DNA of 64,000 nucleotides from assembly GCA_963709765.1 (NCBI GenBank), contig CAVPXL010000015.1, positions 124,001 to 188,000 of the forward strand. Reading direction: 5' to 3'. This DNA comes from Roseitranquillus sp963709765 (lineage in GTDB: Bacteria > Pseudomonadota > Alphaproteobacteria > Rhodobacterales > Rhodobacteraceae). Under the pieces are notes generated by a model. That model worked only from the letters and a program-made list of their open reading frames with translations. It was not told the origin of the DNA and searched no databases. This document shows positions 34,003 through 43,974 of the stretch, one piece after another. Both the position numbers and the translations under genes were made by a program. Within the stretch, counting starts at the first letter, position 1; every line of letters begins with the position of its first letter.

Positions 34003-36451
34003 GTGATACGCGGCTTGATCCTGGGATTGATCTTGGGCGTTTTTTTGTGCGTCTTAACGCTTCTTGCGATCGCGGAATTGCGCCCGGTCCGGTCGGTTTC
34101 CGTCGCATCCCAGGCGCAGCAACCGGCTGCTTCGTCGCCCGAGGGCCGGCTCCCGGATGGCACTGATCGTGCAGGGCCATCCTCGGTTGAAACAGCGGGC
34201 TCTGCGCCGGAACCGGACGTTGCGTCACCGTCACGACCCACATTGCGCGAGTCGTCATGGATAAAGGGTCCGCCGCCTCTGTGGACATTTCGGCGCTCGA
34301 CTTTCGGACGCCGATGCGGCGATTGCGCGGATGCCTAGGCCCGCGAGGGAAACGGACAAGAACGCTGTGGCGAGCGACGAATTCCCGCCCGCGCCGGGAG
34401 GAATGCCGAAGATCTTGCTCCGACGGACGACGCCGATGCGCCCGCGGAATCCGCCCCGGGTGAGGCGCACTGCGTGGCGTGGCTGACCGCAGATCCGGCA
34501 GGATACGTCTGTGGTAGAAGACGCGGCGTCCAATCAGTCCGAAACCAGCGTTGCCGATCCGACGGCGGAACCCGGTCCAGCGCCGCCGCTCTTGTCTGCC
34601 GCGCAACCGGAGGTGCCTGCCGAACCGGACCAGGGTGGAGCGCCTGCCCGACTTGGCAATCCCTCGCAGGCGCCGCGACCGACGAGGCCCGAAACTGCAC
34701 TCTCCGAACCGGCCTTTCAAACCGAGCGAACGCCGACGGAACCGCCGGCTGCGCGGCGCGCCTTGACCTCCGACAGGACGGCTCCTGAGCCTGCGGTTCT
34801 ATCGGGAGCGTTGCCCGATCCCGCGCCGTTCACCGCGCGCCGCGACGGTCCAGCCGTCTCGGCGGCCGCGATGCCCGACGGGCTTCCGGGTGTGGTGCCG
34901 GGGCGAAGCGCTACGACGTTCGCGATGGCGCGCCCGCCCGTCCGTCCGCGCCGCATGCGGCCGACGCGTCGATCCCTCCATCCGGTGCAATGGGTGTCGA
35001 ACGGTCGACAGCAACCGCGCGCATCGAGATCCCGCAGCAAGACGCGCGGGCAGAACCCCCTGGACAGAGCGTGAAGCCCGCACCGCCAATCGGCATCGAA
35101 GTTGATCTCGGCCGGACTTCGGTCGAAGCCGTGGCACCGGCGCCGTACGCGGTCGATCCTGTTGCGAAACCGACGCAGCATGATCGCCCAGAGGTGCCCG
35201 AGAGCGGACTCCGCCCCGGCGCCGGCTGCGGCGGGTTTGCGTGGGACGGGTGCGGCGACGCGGATTGCTGCGCTCGAGTTGCCGTCAGCGCTGCCGTCTT
35301 TCGGCGCGGAAGCCTCGCCACCGTCCAGCTCGATATCGCGCCGGCAATTCCATCCGGAGGGCGCGGGACGACCTTGCAACAACCCGGAACGATCTCCGGG
35401 GTCGCCGACGCTGAAATCGCGCAACCGGTGATGGCCACGGTCATGACTGCCGAGACGCGGGATGGTGACCCTGCCGCCTCGCAGGCAGGGATTCCGCGCG
35501 GCGCGGGAAAAACGGCGCCCGACAGCTCGGTGGTCCGCCGCGCTGGACTGTTGACGTCCGAATTGCAGCCGCCGATTGTCTGTGACCGCTCCGACCGTTG
35601 ATGCCATCCCGGACAAGGAAAATGCGCTCGCCGGAGGAGGCGCGGCGAGCGACGGGCAGTTGTCGCCGTTCGAAACTCCGCTGGACGCCGAAGAATCGCG
35701 GCGCGAAACCGGCGCTGCGACAGCCCCCGCGGATCCGCGCGAGCCCGCGACCACTGGCATCCGGCTGCCACCGGTCAGGCTCGGCGCCGCCGCGCCGCGT
35801 CTGCGAAATCTCGTGGCGTCTGCCGAAGCCCGGAGCGAAGCCCTCGATACGGCGGGGCCCGGATCCCGCAACACGGCCGCGTTCTCGGCTCCGCGGAACA
35901 GGCCGCTGGTCGCCGTCGTGCTCCTGCTTGACGCCGACGAGCCGCCGCGGCCAACCTTTCCCGCCAGTCTCGCGATCCCGACGGCGCGGCCCGCGACGCC
36001 GGACCTGATAGATGATCTGCGCCGTCGCGGGTACGAGATCGTGGCCGTGGCCGACGGAGAGTTGCGCGACGAAGTGCTGCGCGAGGCAGTCGCGCTCCTG
36101 TCGGGCCCCGATTCCGACGGCGATCCGGTGCAACTGGCGAAACGGGCGGGCATCGGCCTCATCGCCGGGGAGGAAGGAATTTCGACCCTCGTGCGACGTG
36201 CGGCGCAGGCGGGAGTGGCGGCCCATTCGGTCGACCGCGCCGTTCTGGCGTACAACCCCGACCCTGCGCGGATCGAACGGGCCCTGGACCGGGCCGCCTT
36301 CGAGGCGCGACGCGACGGAACGGCGCTCTTTCTCGGGCGGGCAAATGCCGCGACGGTAGAGGCGCTGGAGCGTTGGCGGCAGGGTCTGGGCGCGCAGGAC
36401 ATCGCTCTGGCGCCCGCTTCGGCCGTTCTGGCGCGCTCCGTAAATCGCTGA
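34003..36451 (+). pseudogene. Divergent polysaccharide deacetylase, broken into several frames
   Basis: Pieces in alternating frames rebuild one protein. First a membrane anchor, VIRGLILGLILGVFLCVLTL, from a GTG at 34003. Then a long linker rich in A, P and E (34.1-35.6 kb, in at least three frame segments). Last a C-terminal domain open from 35576 to 36451, with PLVAVVLLLDADEPP, LAIPTARPATPDLIDDLRRR and ALDRAAFEARRDGTALFLGR before VALAP-like IALAPASAVLARS. This is the Rhodobacterales divergent polysaccharide deacetylase layout (anchor, Pro/Ala linker, deacetylase-like domain). Frame shifts lie near 34.3-34.5, about 35.0 and 35.58 kb. It converges on the trpE pseudogene. Confidence 0.6.
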
Positions 36452-36475
36452 GAAGAAGGCTGTCGCGGACCCCCG

Positions 36476-37935
36476 TCAGGCATGCGCGTCGGATTTTCTG
36501 CGCGAGCGCCCGGCGCTATCGGCCGCGCGTGGAATCGCGCGGGACCGGTTGACGGTCTCCTGCCACTGGCCTGCGGATCGCTGTTGTGCGCCATGCCGCC
36601 GCACGCTGAATGACGCGCTGCCCGTCCTTAATCAAGGCCGTCCGGAGGGCGAGGCACATGTGCCGTTCGCGCCAAACTGACCGACGCCGCCGCCATCGAC
36701 GTCGTGTTTCTCCGGCTCCAGCTCGTCGGCGATCTCCATCGCCCGGACTTTCGGTGCGCCGCTTACGGTCTTTGACGGCAAGCCAGCCAGCAACTTCGAC
36801 AGCGCATCGTGGGTGTCCGGCAACTCGCCCCCGGCGTTCGAGCCGATGTGCATGGCATGGCCGTGGCGCTCGATCACGAACGTCTCGGTCGGGCGAACCA
36901 TGCCGATCCCGTCCACGCGGCCCACGTCGTTGCGGCCCGGATCGAGCAGCATCAGGTGCTCGGCCCGCTCTTTTTCTTCGGCCAGAAGCTCAGCCTTGGG
37001 CGCTTGGTTCTCCTCAGTCGTGCCGCGCGGGCGGGAGCCTTCGATGGTGCGGATGGGTGACTTCGCCGTCGAAGACCCGGACAAGGATCTCGGGCGAAGC
37101 GCCGATCAGCTGCCGGCCGCCGATGTCGAGATGGAACACGAATGGCGACGGATTGATGCGGCCCAAAATGCGGTAGAACGCGTAGGGTTGCCGCCAGCGT
37201 TGCCAGGGGACGACCTGTAAGATTTCACCCGCCTCGATATGGGCATCCGCGCGGTGAACCGAGCCGAGATAGCCATCATGGGTGAATTTCGGAGCCGGCT
37301 CTGCGACATTCGCGGCTTTGTCCAGTCCGTGCTGTTTGTGCAGGGAGGGGTCGAGATCCCGCACCGCGTCCATTACCCTCTCGGCGGCCTGGGCGTAGGC
37401 GGACTGCTCCGACAGGCCCGACGTTGTCGTGGCAGGCGCGGCGGCCGCGTGCCCTTCACGCCCTCAAAGACCGCTGCGATTGACGTGACGCCGCATGACC
37501 GCATCCGGCTGGCCGCGGGGATCGGCTGGCCGAGACGTTCCGCGAGACGGATCATGGCCTGAGCGAGATGGCCGAAAAGCTCTTGCTGGCAGTTGGCAGA
37601 TCGACCCGGCTCTCGGATATGAGTGCGCGCATGGTGTCTGGCGGCGGTCCGGCCTCCTCCGATGCGGCACGATCGAAGGGCGCCTGCCGGTTGATCCGGC
37701 TCCGCGTGCCGCGACACGCCCCCTTGCGGGCGGGCTTCATGCCGATGATGGAATAGCGGCCACTAACCTCGCCGCGGGTCCCGATTGCAGCAAGAACGTG
37801 TCCGCTCTCGTCCCGCCCAGCTTGAACATGGGAGACACCAGGGCCTCGAGACCGGCCGCAAGCCGCGCGAGGATGACGCGCTTGTGCTCCGGCTCGAAGT
37901 CTGCGCGGAACGTTCGAAATCCGGCTTGTGCCGTA
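36476..37935 (-). pseudogene. trpE: trpE (anthranilate synthase component I), frameshifted and decayed
   Basis: Nearly full length (1460 versus about 1510 bases) but read in at least five frame segments. In order they give FRADFEPEHKRVILARLAAG; GTRSRINRQAPFDRAASEEA; ELFGHLAQAMIRLAERL; MDAVRDLDPSLHKQHGL to INPSPFVFHLDIGGRQLIGA and SPEILVRVFDGEV; RAEHLMLLDPGRNDVGRV to AGLPSKTVSGAPKVRAMEI; and scraps of LALRTALIKDG and WQETVNRSRAIPRAA. Near-invariant residues are changed, for example DLGRND to DPGRND, YSHVMHIVSN to HGHAMHIGSN and RGVYGGGVGYF to HDVDGGGVGQF. The expected start codon overlapping the ppiD stop reads ATA instead of ATG. Confidence 0.8.
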
Positions 37936-39788
37936 TCAGCGCAACTGCGCGGCGACCGCCGAGATGGTCGACTGGTCAAGGCTGATGCCGGCATCAGCCT
38001 CCACGGCCCGGGTGAACGCGTCGATCAGGTCGGTCGAGATCGACTGTGCCGACTGCCCGGCGAACGCCGCCTTGAGTTGCCGCGCCTCTGCGCTCGTCCC
38101 ATCGGCTGGGGTTATGGCGAAGAGTTGAATCACCACCGCGCCATCGGGATCGCTCAGCACGCGCACTTCGTCGGGCTCCATCTCGAAAATGGCGGGGATG
38201 GCCTCCTCGGGCAGGCCGGCGACGAAACCGTCGCGCAACACACCGTCGACGTCCTGCGCGGCGAGACCGAGTTCGCTGGCAGGGGTGCCTGCGCGCAGCG
38301 CGTCGGCCGTCGTTTCGGCCTGCGCCCTCAGGAGTTCGGCCGTCTTCTCGCCTTGCCATGCGTCGCGGACCGAGGCGCGCACCTCTTCGTAATCCTGCAG
38401 GCGCGGCGGTTCGACGGAGTCCAGTCGAAGGGCAAAGATGCCGCCGTCCTCGAGCGTCGCGACTTCGGGGAAATCACCGGATTCGACCGCCGCTGCGGCG
38501 TCGCGGAACGCCTCGTAGCCCGCGATCGCTTCCGGCACGCCAGGGCGCATGGCGACGCGGCCGAGCTCCATCGCGGTCTCGGCGGCGAGATCCTCGAGTG
38601 TCGCCCCGCCGGCCAGTCGATCGTTGATGTCGTCGATCATGTCGTCGATCTCGCGCTGTGCCCGATCGGCGGCGGTCTCCGCCAGCAATTCGTCGCGCAC
38701 CGCTTCGAACGGCGTCTCCTGTGCCGAGAGGATGGCATTCACACGGAACAGTGCCGGGCCGAGCGATGTTTCGACCGGACCCGCAACCCCAGGCTCTTCC
38801 AGCCCGAAAGTCGCCTCGGCCGCCGCACCGAGATCCGCGCGCGCGACCTCGCCAAGATCCACGTCGTCGAGGCTCAGGTCACGTTCCGCCAGCAGCGCGT
38901 CGAAATCGGTTTCGCCAGCCGCGATCGCGTCCGCCGCCGCCTGCGCTTCGGCCATGTCCGCGAAGACCAGCCGCTCGACGAGGCGCCGCTCGGGCGAACG
39001 TATTGCGCGCGGCGCTCGTCGTAGAGCGCCTGCAGGGCGGCCTCGTCGACCTCGATCTGCTCGGTCAGCATCTCCGGCGTAAGCCAGGCATAGGTGATGA
39101 CGCGGCCTTCCGGCAGGGTAAACGCCTCGGGGTGTTCGGCGTGGTAGGCTTGCAGATCCTCCTCGGTGGGTTCGGGAAGCGTGGCGGTCAGATCGTCCTC
39201 GGCGAGACGGATCCAGACGAAGTCCCGCGTTTCGCGCGCGAAATCGTAGAGCGTCGAGACGTAGGTGTCCGGTGTCGCGACACCGCTGCTGATCGCCCTC
39301 TGAAGCAGGCCGCGCGCCGTGTCGGCGCGGATCTGATCCTCGAACTCGGCGACATCCAGGCCGCTGCGTTCGAGCGTGAATTCGTAGGCCTCGCGGTCAA
39401 ACCGGCCGTCGACCCCCTGGAAAGCGGAGATCCGGACGATCTCCTCGCGGACCTGCTCGTCACCCACCGAGAGCCCCAGTCGTCGCGCCTCGTCGTCGAG
39501 AGCCGCCTGGGCCACGACGCGGGCAAGGACCACGCGATCGATGCCGAAGGTCTGGGCCTCGGCGACGGTGAAGCTGCGGCCGGTCTGCTGCTCGAGGGCG
39601 CGGAGTTCCTGTTGCAGGGCGCGGCCATAGGTCGTGACCGGGATCTCGGTTTCGCCCACATGGCCGATCGAGCGCACCCCGCCGCCGAAATTGGTGGCGC
39701 CGAACCCGGCGAGACCGACGACCAGCATGGCCAGAATGATCCAGACGACAACCCTGCCGACCTTGCCTTTTGCGCCCTTCACGGACAT
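37936..39788 (-). pseudogene. ppiD: PpiD/SurA-like periplasmic peptidyl-prolyl isomerase, one frameshift
   Basis: The N-terminal part (39788 to about 38995) has a basic start and one membrane anchor (VGRVVVWIILAMLVVGLAGF) and a SurA_N-like domain. The C-terminal part (about 38990 to 37936) continues in the next frame as ERRLVERLVFADMAEAQAAA and carries the PpiC-like chaperone region to the end. The break falls in YVRP|ERRLVERL, near the 'cggg' at 38991-38994, and a single missing base explains it. The family is an inner-membrane-anchored chaperone for outer-membrane protein folding. Both halves look conserved, so this may be a sequence error; if real, a truncated protein of about 265 family residues results. 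Confidence 0.75.
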
Positions 39789-39895
39789 GCGCCAGCTCCC
39801 CCCAAACCTTCGATCGCGCCTGTCTAGGCGAGGCGGACGGCAAGGTCCAGCGGTGGGCGAAGCGCGAAACCGGCGCGCGTCGCTGCGGCAGGCGG

Positions 39896-41083
39896 TCAGC
39901 GGCGCGGCAGGTCGAGCGCGGCCAGTCGACGGGCCAGCTCGCCGATTCCCGCCTCGTCCACGTTGGCGAAGGCGATCCGAAGCTGGCGTCCGCCCCCGGT
40001 CGCGCCTGCCGGCACGAACATCGTTCCCGGCAGAAGCAGGATCCCTGCCGCGCCGACGAGGTGGCGGGCGAGAGCGTCCGACGCCATCTCGAACGGGTGC
40101 TCCACATAGGCGAAATAGGCGCCGCAGCCCAGGAGGCGCCATCCTTCGAGGCCCTGCAAGGCATCGGATACGGCCTGCCTGCGGGACAGGATTTCGGCGC
40201 GCTCGCCGGCAAGCCATTGCGCCAGGTTGCGCATGCCCCAGAGCGCGCCATGCTGACCGATCTGGGCCGGACAGATCGCCACGGTATCGAGGAACTTCTC
40301 CACTTCGGCGAGGCGCGCCGGGGCTGCGATCATGGCGCCGACGCGGTGGCCGGTCAGCCGGTAGGCCTTGGAGAAGGAATAAAGCTGGATGACGGTGCGC
40401 GACCAGTCGGGGTCGCAGAGCAGCTCGTGGGGCGGGCCGGTGCGGCTGTCAAAGTCGCGGTAGGTCTCGTCGATGATCAGCGCGAGATTGCGGCGCTGGC
40501 AGAGGTCTCGAAAAAGAGAGACGGTTTCCGCGGGGTACTCGATTCCGCCGGGGTTGTTCGGGGTGACCAGCACGATGGCGCGGGAACGTTCGGTGATCAG
40601 CGCCTCGGCCGCGTCGGGGTCCGGCAGGAGCGTGTCGCCGGTCGCCAGCGGAACCGCGCGGACACCGGCCATGTCGAGCCACATCTTGTGGTTGAAATAC
40701 CACGGATAGGGCAGGATCACCTCGTCGCCGTGGCCGGCGACGGTGGCGAGGGCGGCGCAGAACGCCTGATTGCAGCCCTGGGTGATGGCTACGTTCTCTG
40801 ACTTCAATTCAGCGCGGTAGGCGTCGGAAAAATGTTCGGCGACCGCCGCGCGCAGCGCCGGCAGGCCCAGCACCGGGCCATAGAGATGTGCCGAAGGGTC
40901 GTGGAGGCATGTCTCGGCCATGGCGCGGCGCAGCGCCTCGGGCGGCGGGTCGACGGGGGCGGCCTGACTGACGTTGAGGAGCGGGAGGTCGGGCGGCAGC
41001 GTCACCTCGTCGAGCCAGCGGCGGGCGGCCATGACGGGCGGCGCGTCGGTCGCGGCGAGTGCAGGATTGAGCGGCATGTGCAT
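39896..41083 (-). CDS. PLP-dependent aminotransferase, class I/II fold
   Basis: A 395-residue fold-type I aminotransferase. It shows YGPVLGLPALRAAVAEHF, the cofactor-contact block TQGCNQAFCAALATVAG, VTPNNPGGIEYPAETVS, the aspartate in LALIIDETYRDFDSR and the Schiff-base lysine in LYSFSKAYRLTGHRVGAM, with the C-terminal arginine in GGGRQLRIAFANVD. The amino donor and acceptor cannot be told from sequence. The start could also be the ATG at 41077. It lies between gpt and ppiD on the same strand, with no obvious operon partner. Confidence 0.88.
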   Translation of the reverse strand: MHMPLNPALAATDAPPVMAARRWLDEVTLPPDLPLLNVSQAAPVDPPPEALRRAMAETCLHDPSAHLYGPVLGLPALRAAVAEHFSDAYRAELKSENVAITQGCNQAFCAALATVAGHGDEVILPYPWYFNHKMWLDMAGVRAVPLATGDTLLPDPDAAEALITERSRAIVLVTPNNPGGIEYPAETVSLFRDLCQRRNLALIIDETYRDFDSRTGPPHELLCDPDWSRTVIQLYSFSKAYRLTGHRVGAMIAAPARLAEVEKFLDTVAICPAQIGQHGALWGMRNLAQWLAGERAEILSRRQAVSDALQGLEGWRLLGCGAYFAYVEHPFEMASDALARHLVGAAGILLLPGTMFVPAGATGGGRQLRIAFANVDEAGIGELARRLAALDLPRR

Positions 41084-41174
41084 GTGAGTCTGCGGTTTCC
41101 GTGAGTTTCGTACATCGAAATGTCAGGCCCCGGTTCAATTTGCAGTCTGAGACCTCAGGGCCGGCGGGAGGTGG

Positions 41175-41679
41175 TCAGTCGTCGCCGCGGTAGGGCCGCA
41201 CGTATTGCAGCGCCATGTCCCACGGAAAGAAGATCCAGGTGTCCTGGCTGACCTCGGTGACGTAGGTGTCGACCATCGGACGGCCGTGCGGCTTGGCGTA
41301 GACGGTCGCGAAATGCGCCTTGGGGAAGAGCTCGCGGCAGAGTCTCCAGCGTCTTGCCGCTGTCGACGAGATCGTCGACGACGAGGATGCCTGTGCCGTC
41401 GCCCATCAGGACGGGGTCGGGGGATTTCAGGATGCTGGCCGATCGCTGCTCCTGGTGGTCGTAGGACTTCACGCTGATCGTGTCGATGACGCGGATGTCG
41501 AGCTCGCGCGCGACGATCATCGCCGGCGCCATGCCGCCGCGGGTGATCGCCACGACCGCGCGCCAACCGGTCTCGACGGGGCCGTGCCCGTCGAGACGCC
41601 AGGCCAGCGCGCGTGCGTCGCGATGAAGCTGGTCCCACGAGACGTGGAACCCTTTTTCATGCGGCAGCCTGTCGGTCAT
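41175..41679 (-). pseudogene. gpt: Xanthine(-guanine) phosphoribosyltransferase, one frameshift
   Basis: Gpt salvages xanthine and guanine with PRPP. From the ATG at 41679 the frame reads LPHEKGFHVSWDQLHRDARA, VVAITRGGMAPAMIVAREL and the PRPP-binding ILVVDDLVDSGKTLE. A shift then occurs, and the other frame continues RELFPKAHFATVYAKPHGRP and TWIFFPWDMALQYVRPYRGD to the stop. The span is 505 bases, one more than a multiple of three; an extra base in the 'cc' near 41336 explains it (GKTLETLRELFPKAHF). Everything else is conserved, so a sequence error is quite possible. Confidence 0.75.
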
Positions 41680-41690
41680 GGAAGGTCCTT

Positions 41691-42302
41691 TCAGAAGGCG
41701 GCGATCTTGATGCCGAAGCTGGCCATGAGCGCGCCGAAACCCCGGTCGACCCATGCCTTGGCGCGCGCATAGGCGGCGCGTGCGCGACCCAGGCTGAAGA
41801 CGCGGGCGACGAAGATGTACCAGAGCGTCTCGTCGACGAAGATCACCGCCAGAAGCAGCAGCAGCGACAGGAGCGAGGCGTCGGCGGGCACCAGTCCCAC
41901 GAAGACCGCGCCGAAGAAGATCGCGGGCTTGGGGTTGGCGAGCTGGGTCAGCAGACCGAGGCGGATGGCGGCCGGAAAGCTGGGTGGCAGGCTGGCGGCC
42001 GGGTCGGGCATCGGGTCGCGGGCGTGGCGCCATGTCTGGATCGCGATCCAGACGAGGAAGCAGCCGCCGACGAGTTTGAGCGCGGTGAAGAGGAAGGGCG
42101 CGACCTCGAAGAGAAGCGCGAGGCCGGTCAGCGCCGCGCCCGCCCAGAGCACAGCGCCCGCGCCCAGCCCCGCGGCTAGGCCGGCGGCGGGGCGAAACCC
42201 TTCGGCCGCAGCGGTGCGCACGGAGACGACGAAGGACGGGCCGGGGCTGATCGCGGCGGCCAGATGCGCGACGACGACGAGGAGAAACGCCCAGAGGGTC
42301 AC
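41691..42302 (-). CDS. LysE/RhtB-family amino acid exporter
   Basis: A 203-residue inner-membrane protein with five or six spans. The N-terminal family motif ISPGPSFVVSVRTAAAEGF is clear, followed by hydrophobic blocks and LGLLTQLANPKPAIFFGAVF, the second conserved LysE motif (NPKxxLFF). The family exports amino acids such as lysine, threonine or homoserine lactones; the substrate here is unknown. I use the GTG at 42302 because GGAGGG sits six bases upstream and relatives start there; the ATG at 42347 adds an unlikely charged leader. It follows a second LysE gene. Confidence 0.87.
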   Translation of the reverse strand: MTLWAFLLVVVAHLAAAISPGPSFVVSVRTAAAEGFRPAAGLAAGLGAGAVLWAGAALTGLALLFEVAPFLFTALKLVGGCFLVWIAIQTWRHARDPMPDPAASLPPSFPAAIRLGLLTQLANPKPAIFFGAVFVGLVPADASLLSLLLLLAVIFVDETLWYIFVARVFSLGRARAAYARAKAWVDRGFGALMASFGIKIAAF

Positions 42303-42407
42303 GCCGGCCCTCCGTCGGCAGGCGCAGGCTGCCGGGGCGGGGTGCATCTGACGGGTTGCGCGAGGGGGCGAACGGGGGCGGTGCGGGGATGGGCGGTGCG
42401 GGTCATT

Positions 42408-43010
42408 CTAGCGCTCCGTCAGCAGGCGCAGGCCGAGACTGCCCAGCATCAGCGCCGCGACCCGGTCCAGCCAGACCTTGAGCGCGAGATAGCGCCGGGC
42501 GACGGCGCCGCTGCCCATGACGAGCGCGAGGACGCTATAGGCGAGCGTTTCGACCGCGAGGTGGTTGGCGAAGATGAGCGCCTTGTCGGCAAAGCTCAGT
42601 CCCGGCGGGAAGATCACCACAAGGACAGCGGCGGCGAAGAGCACCGATTTCGGGTTGCCGAAATTTACCAGCATTCCGTCGAGAAAGGCGCGCCCGCGCG
42701 GCGCGGCGCCCTGCGCGATCGGTCGGCGGGCGTTGGCCCAGGTCTTCCACGCGATCCACACAAGGTAGGCCGCGCCCACGAGCTTGAGCGCCACGTAGAG
42801 CACCGGGAAGACGCGGAAGACCGAGTGCAGGCCGCCGAGCGCAACCAGAGTCCAGATCGCGGCGGCGAGCGCCAGGCCGAGCCCGGTCGCAAGCCCCGCG
42901 CGGCGGCCGTGGGTGAGGGTCGCACGCAGGGCCACCAGCAACGCGGGGCCGGGGCTGGCCCAGGCGGCGAGAAGCGCGAGGTTGAACGCCAGAAGGTGGC
43001 CTGCTGTCAT
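42408..43010 (-). CDS. Second LysE/RhtB-family exporter
   Basis: A 200-residue membrane protein with the same family marks: WASPGPALLVALRATLTHGR near the start and NFGNPKSVLFAAAVLVVIFP in the middle, with about six spans. It is 11 bases downstream of fabI and about 105 bases upstream of the first LysE gene, so the three may be cotranscribed. The two exporters differ enough in sequence that they are not a recent duplication. An in-frame extension reaches 43976 but runs antisense through fabI and is not coding. Confidence 0.87.
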   Translation of the reverse strand: MTAGHLLAFNLALLAAWASPGPALLVALRATLTHGRRAGLATGLGLALAAAIWTLVALGGLHSVFRVFPVLYVALKLVGAAYLVWIAWKTWANARRPIAQGAAPRGRAFLDGMLVNFGNPKSVLFAAAVLVVIFPPGLSFADKALIFANHLAVETLAYSVLALVMGSGAVARRYLALKVWLDRVAALMLGSLGLRLLTER

Positions 43011-43021
43011 GGCGCGCCCGT

Positions 43022-43828
43022 TCAGTCCTTGGTGATATCGGGGGCATCGACGGCCTTCATGCCCACGACGTGATAGCCCGCGTCGACGTGCAGCACCTCG
43101 CCCGTCGTGGCCGATCCGAGATCGGACAGAAGGTAGAGCGCGGCCTTGCCGACCTCCTCCTGCGTGACGGTGCGGCGCAGGGGTGAATTGTATTCGTTCC
43201 ACTTCATGATGTAGCGGAAATCGCCGATGCCCGAGGCCGCCAGAGTCTTGATGGTGCCCGCGCTGATGGCGTTGACCCGGATCGCATCCTTGCCCAGATC
43301 CTCGGCGAGGTAGCGCACCGAGGCCTCCAGCGCCGCCTTGGCCACGCCCATGACGTTGTAATGGGGCATGACTTTTTCGGCGCCGTAATAGGTGAGCGTG
43401 AGAGCCGAGCCGCCGCTCTTCATCAGCGGGGCCGCCCGCTGGCAGATGGCGGTGAAGGAATAGACCGAGATATCCATGGACGTGGCGAAGTTCTTCCGGC
43501 TGGTGTCGACGTAGCGGCCGCGTAGCTCGGACTTGTCGGAAAAGCCGATGGCATGGACCACGAAGTCGAGTCCGCCCCAGCGGTTCTCGATCTCGGCGAA
43601 GAGCGCGTCCATGGAGGCCTCGTCGCCCACGTCGCAGGATACGACGAAGTCCGACCCGAGTTGCCGGGCGAGCGGACCGACGCGCTTTTTCAACGCCTCG
43701 CCCTGGTAGGAGAAGGCCAGTTCGGCGCCATGTTCGGCCGCGACCCTGGCGATGCCCCAGGCGATCGACTTGTCGTTGGCGAGCCCCATGATGAGGCCTC
43801 GCTTTCCCGCCATAAGCCCGTCTGCCAT
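43022..43828 (-). CDS. fabI: Enoyl-[acyl-carrier-protein] reductase (NADH)
   Basis: FabI reduces trans-2-enoyl-ACP in the last step of each fatty acid elongation round and is the target of triclosan-type inhibitors. The 268-residue short-chain dehydrogenase has the FabI start LMAGKRGLIMGLANDKSIAW, the VVHAIGFSDKSELRGRY loop, the catalytic tyrosine and lysine in LTYYGAEKVMPHYNVMGVAK and the ISAGTIKTLAASGI substrate loop. It is divergent from pdxH and heads a leftward run with two LysE genes. Confidence 0.95.
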   Translation of the reverse strand: MADGLMAGKRGLIMGLANDKSIAWGIARVAAEHGAELAFSYQGEALKKRVGPLARQLGSDFVVSCDVGDEASMDALFAEIENRWGGLDFVVHAIGFSDKSELRGRYVDTSRKNFATSMDISVYSFTAICQRAAPLMKSGGSALTLTYYGAEKVMPHYNVMGVAKAALEASVRYLAEDLGKDAIRVNAISAGTIKTLAASGIGDFRYIMKWNEYNSPLRRTVTQEEVGKAALYLLSDLGSATTGEVLHVDAGYHVVGMKAVDAPDITKD

Positions 43829-43974
43829 CGCCCGATCCCCGTTTTGCCGCCATTCTGCCGCGAGTTTCGAATGGCTTAGGACATCGGCCGGGGCCGGGCA
43901 AGTGGGCGGCCTTGCCGTCGGATGCGGGGCGGGCTAGCCCTCGGGAAGAACGCCGGTCGCGAGCAGGAGCTCCC

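Noticed and set aside
34717..36594. Leftward 625-codon open frame over the deacetylase region
   Set aside because: Low-complexity S/R/A-rich shadow; the opposite strand gives the recognisable deacetylase pieces.
41691..43010. Tandem duplication of LysE genes
   Set aside because: Both belong to the same family but their sequences differ throughout, so this is not a recent duplication.
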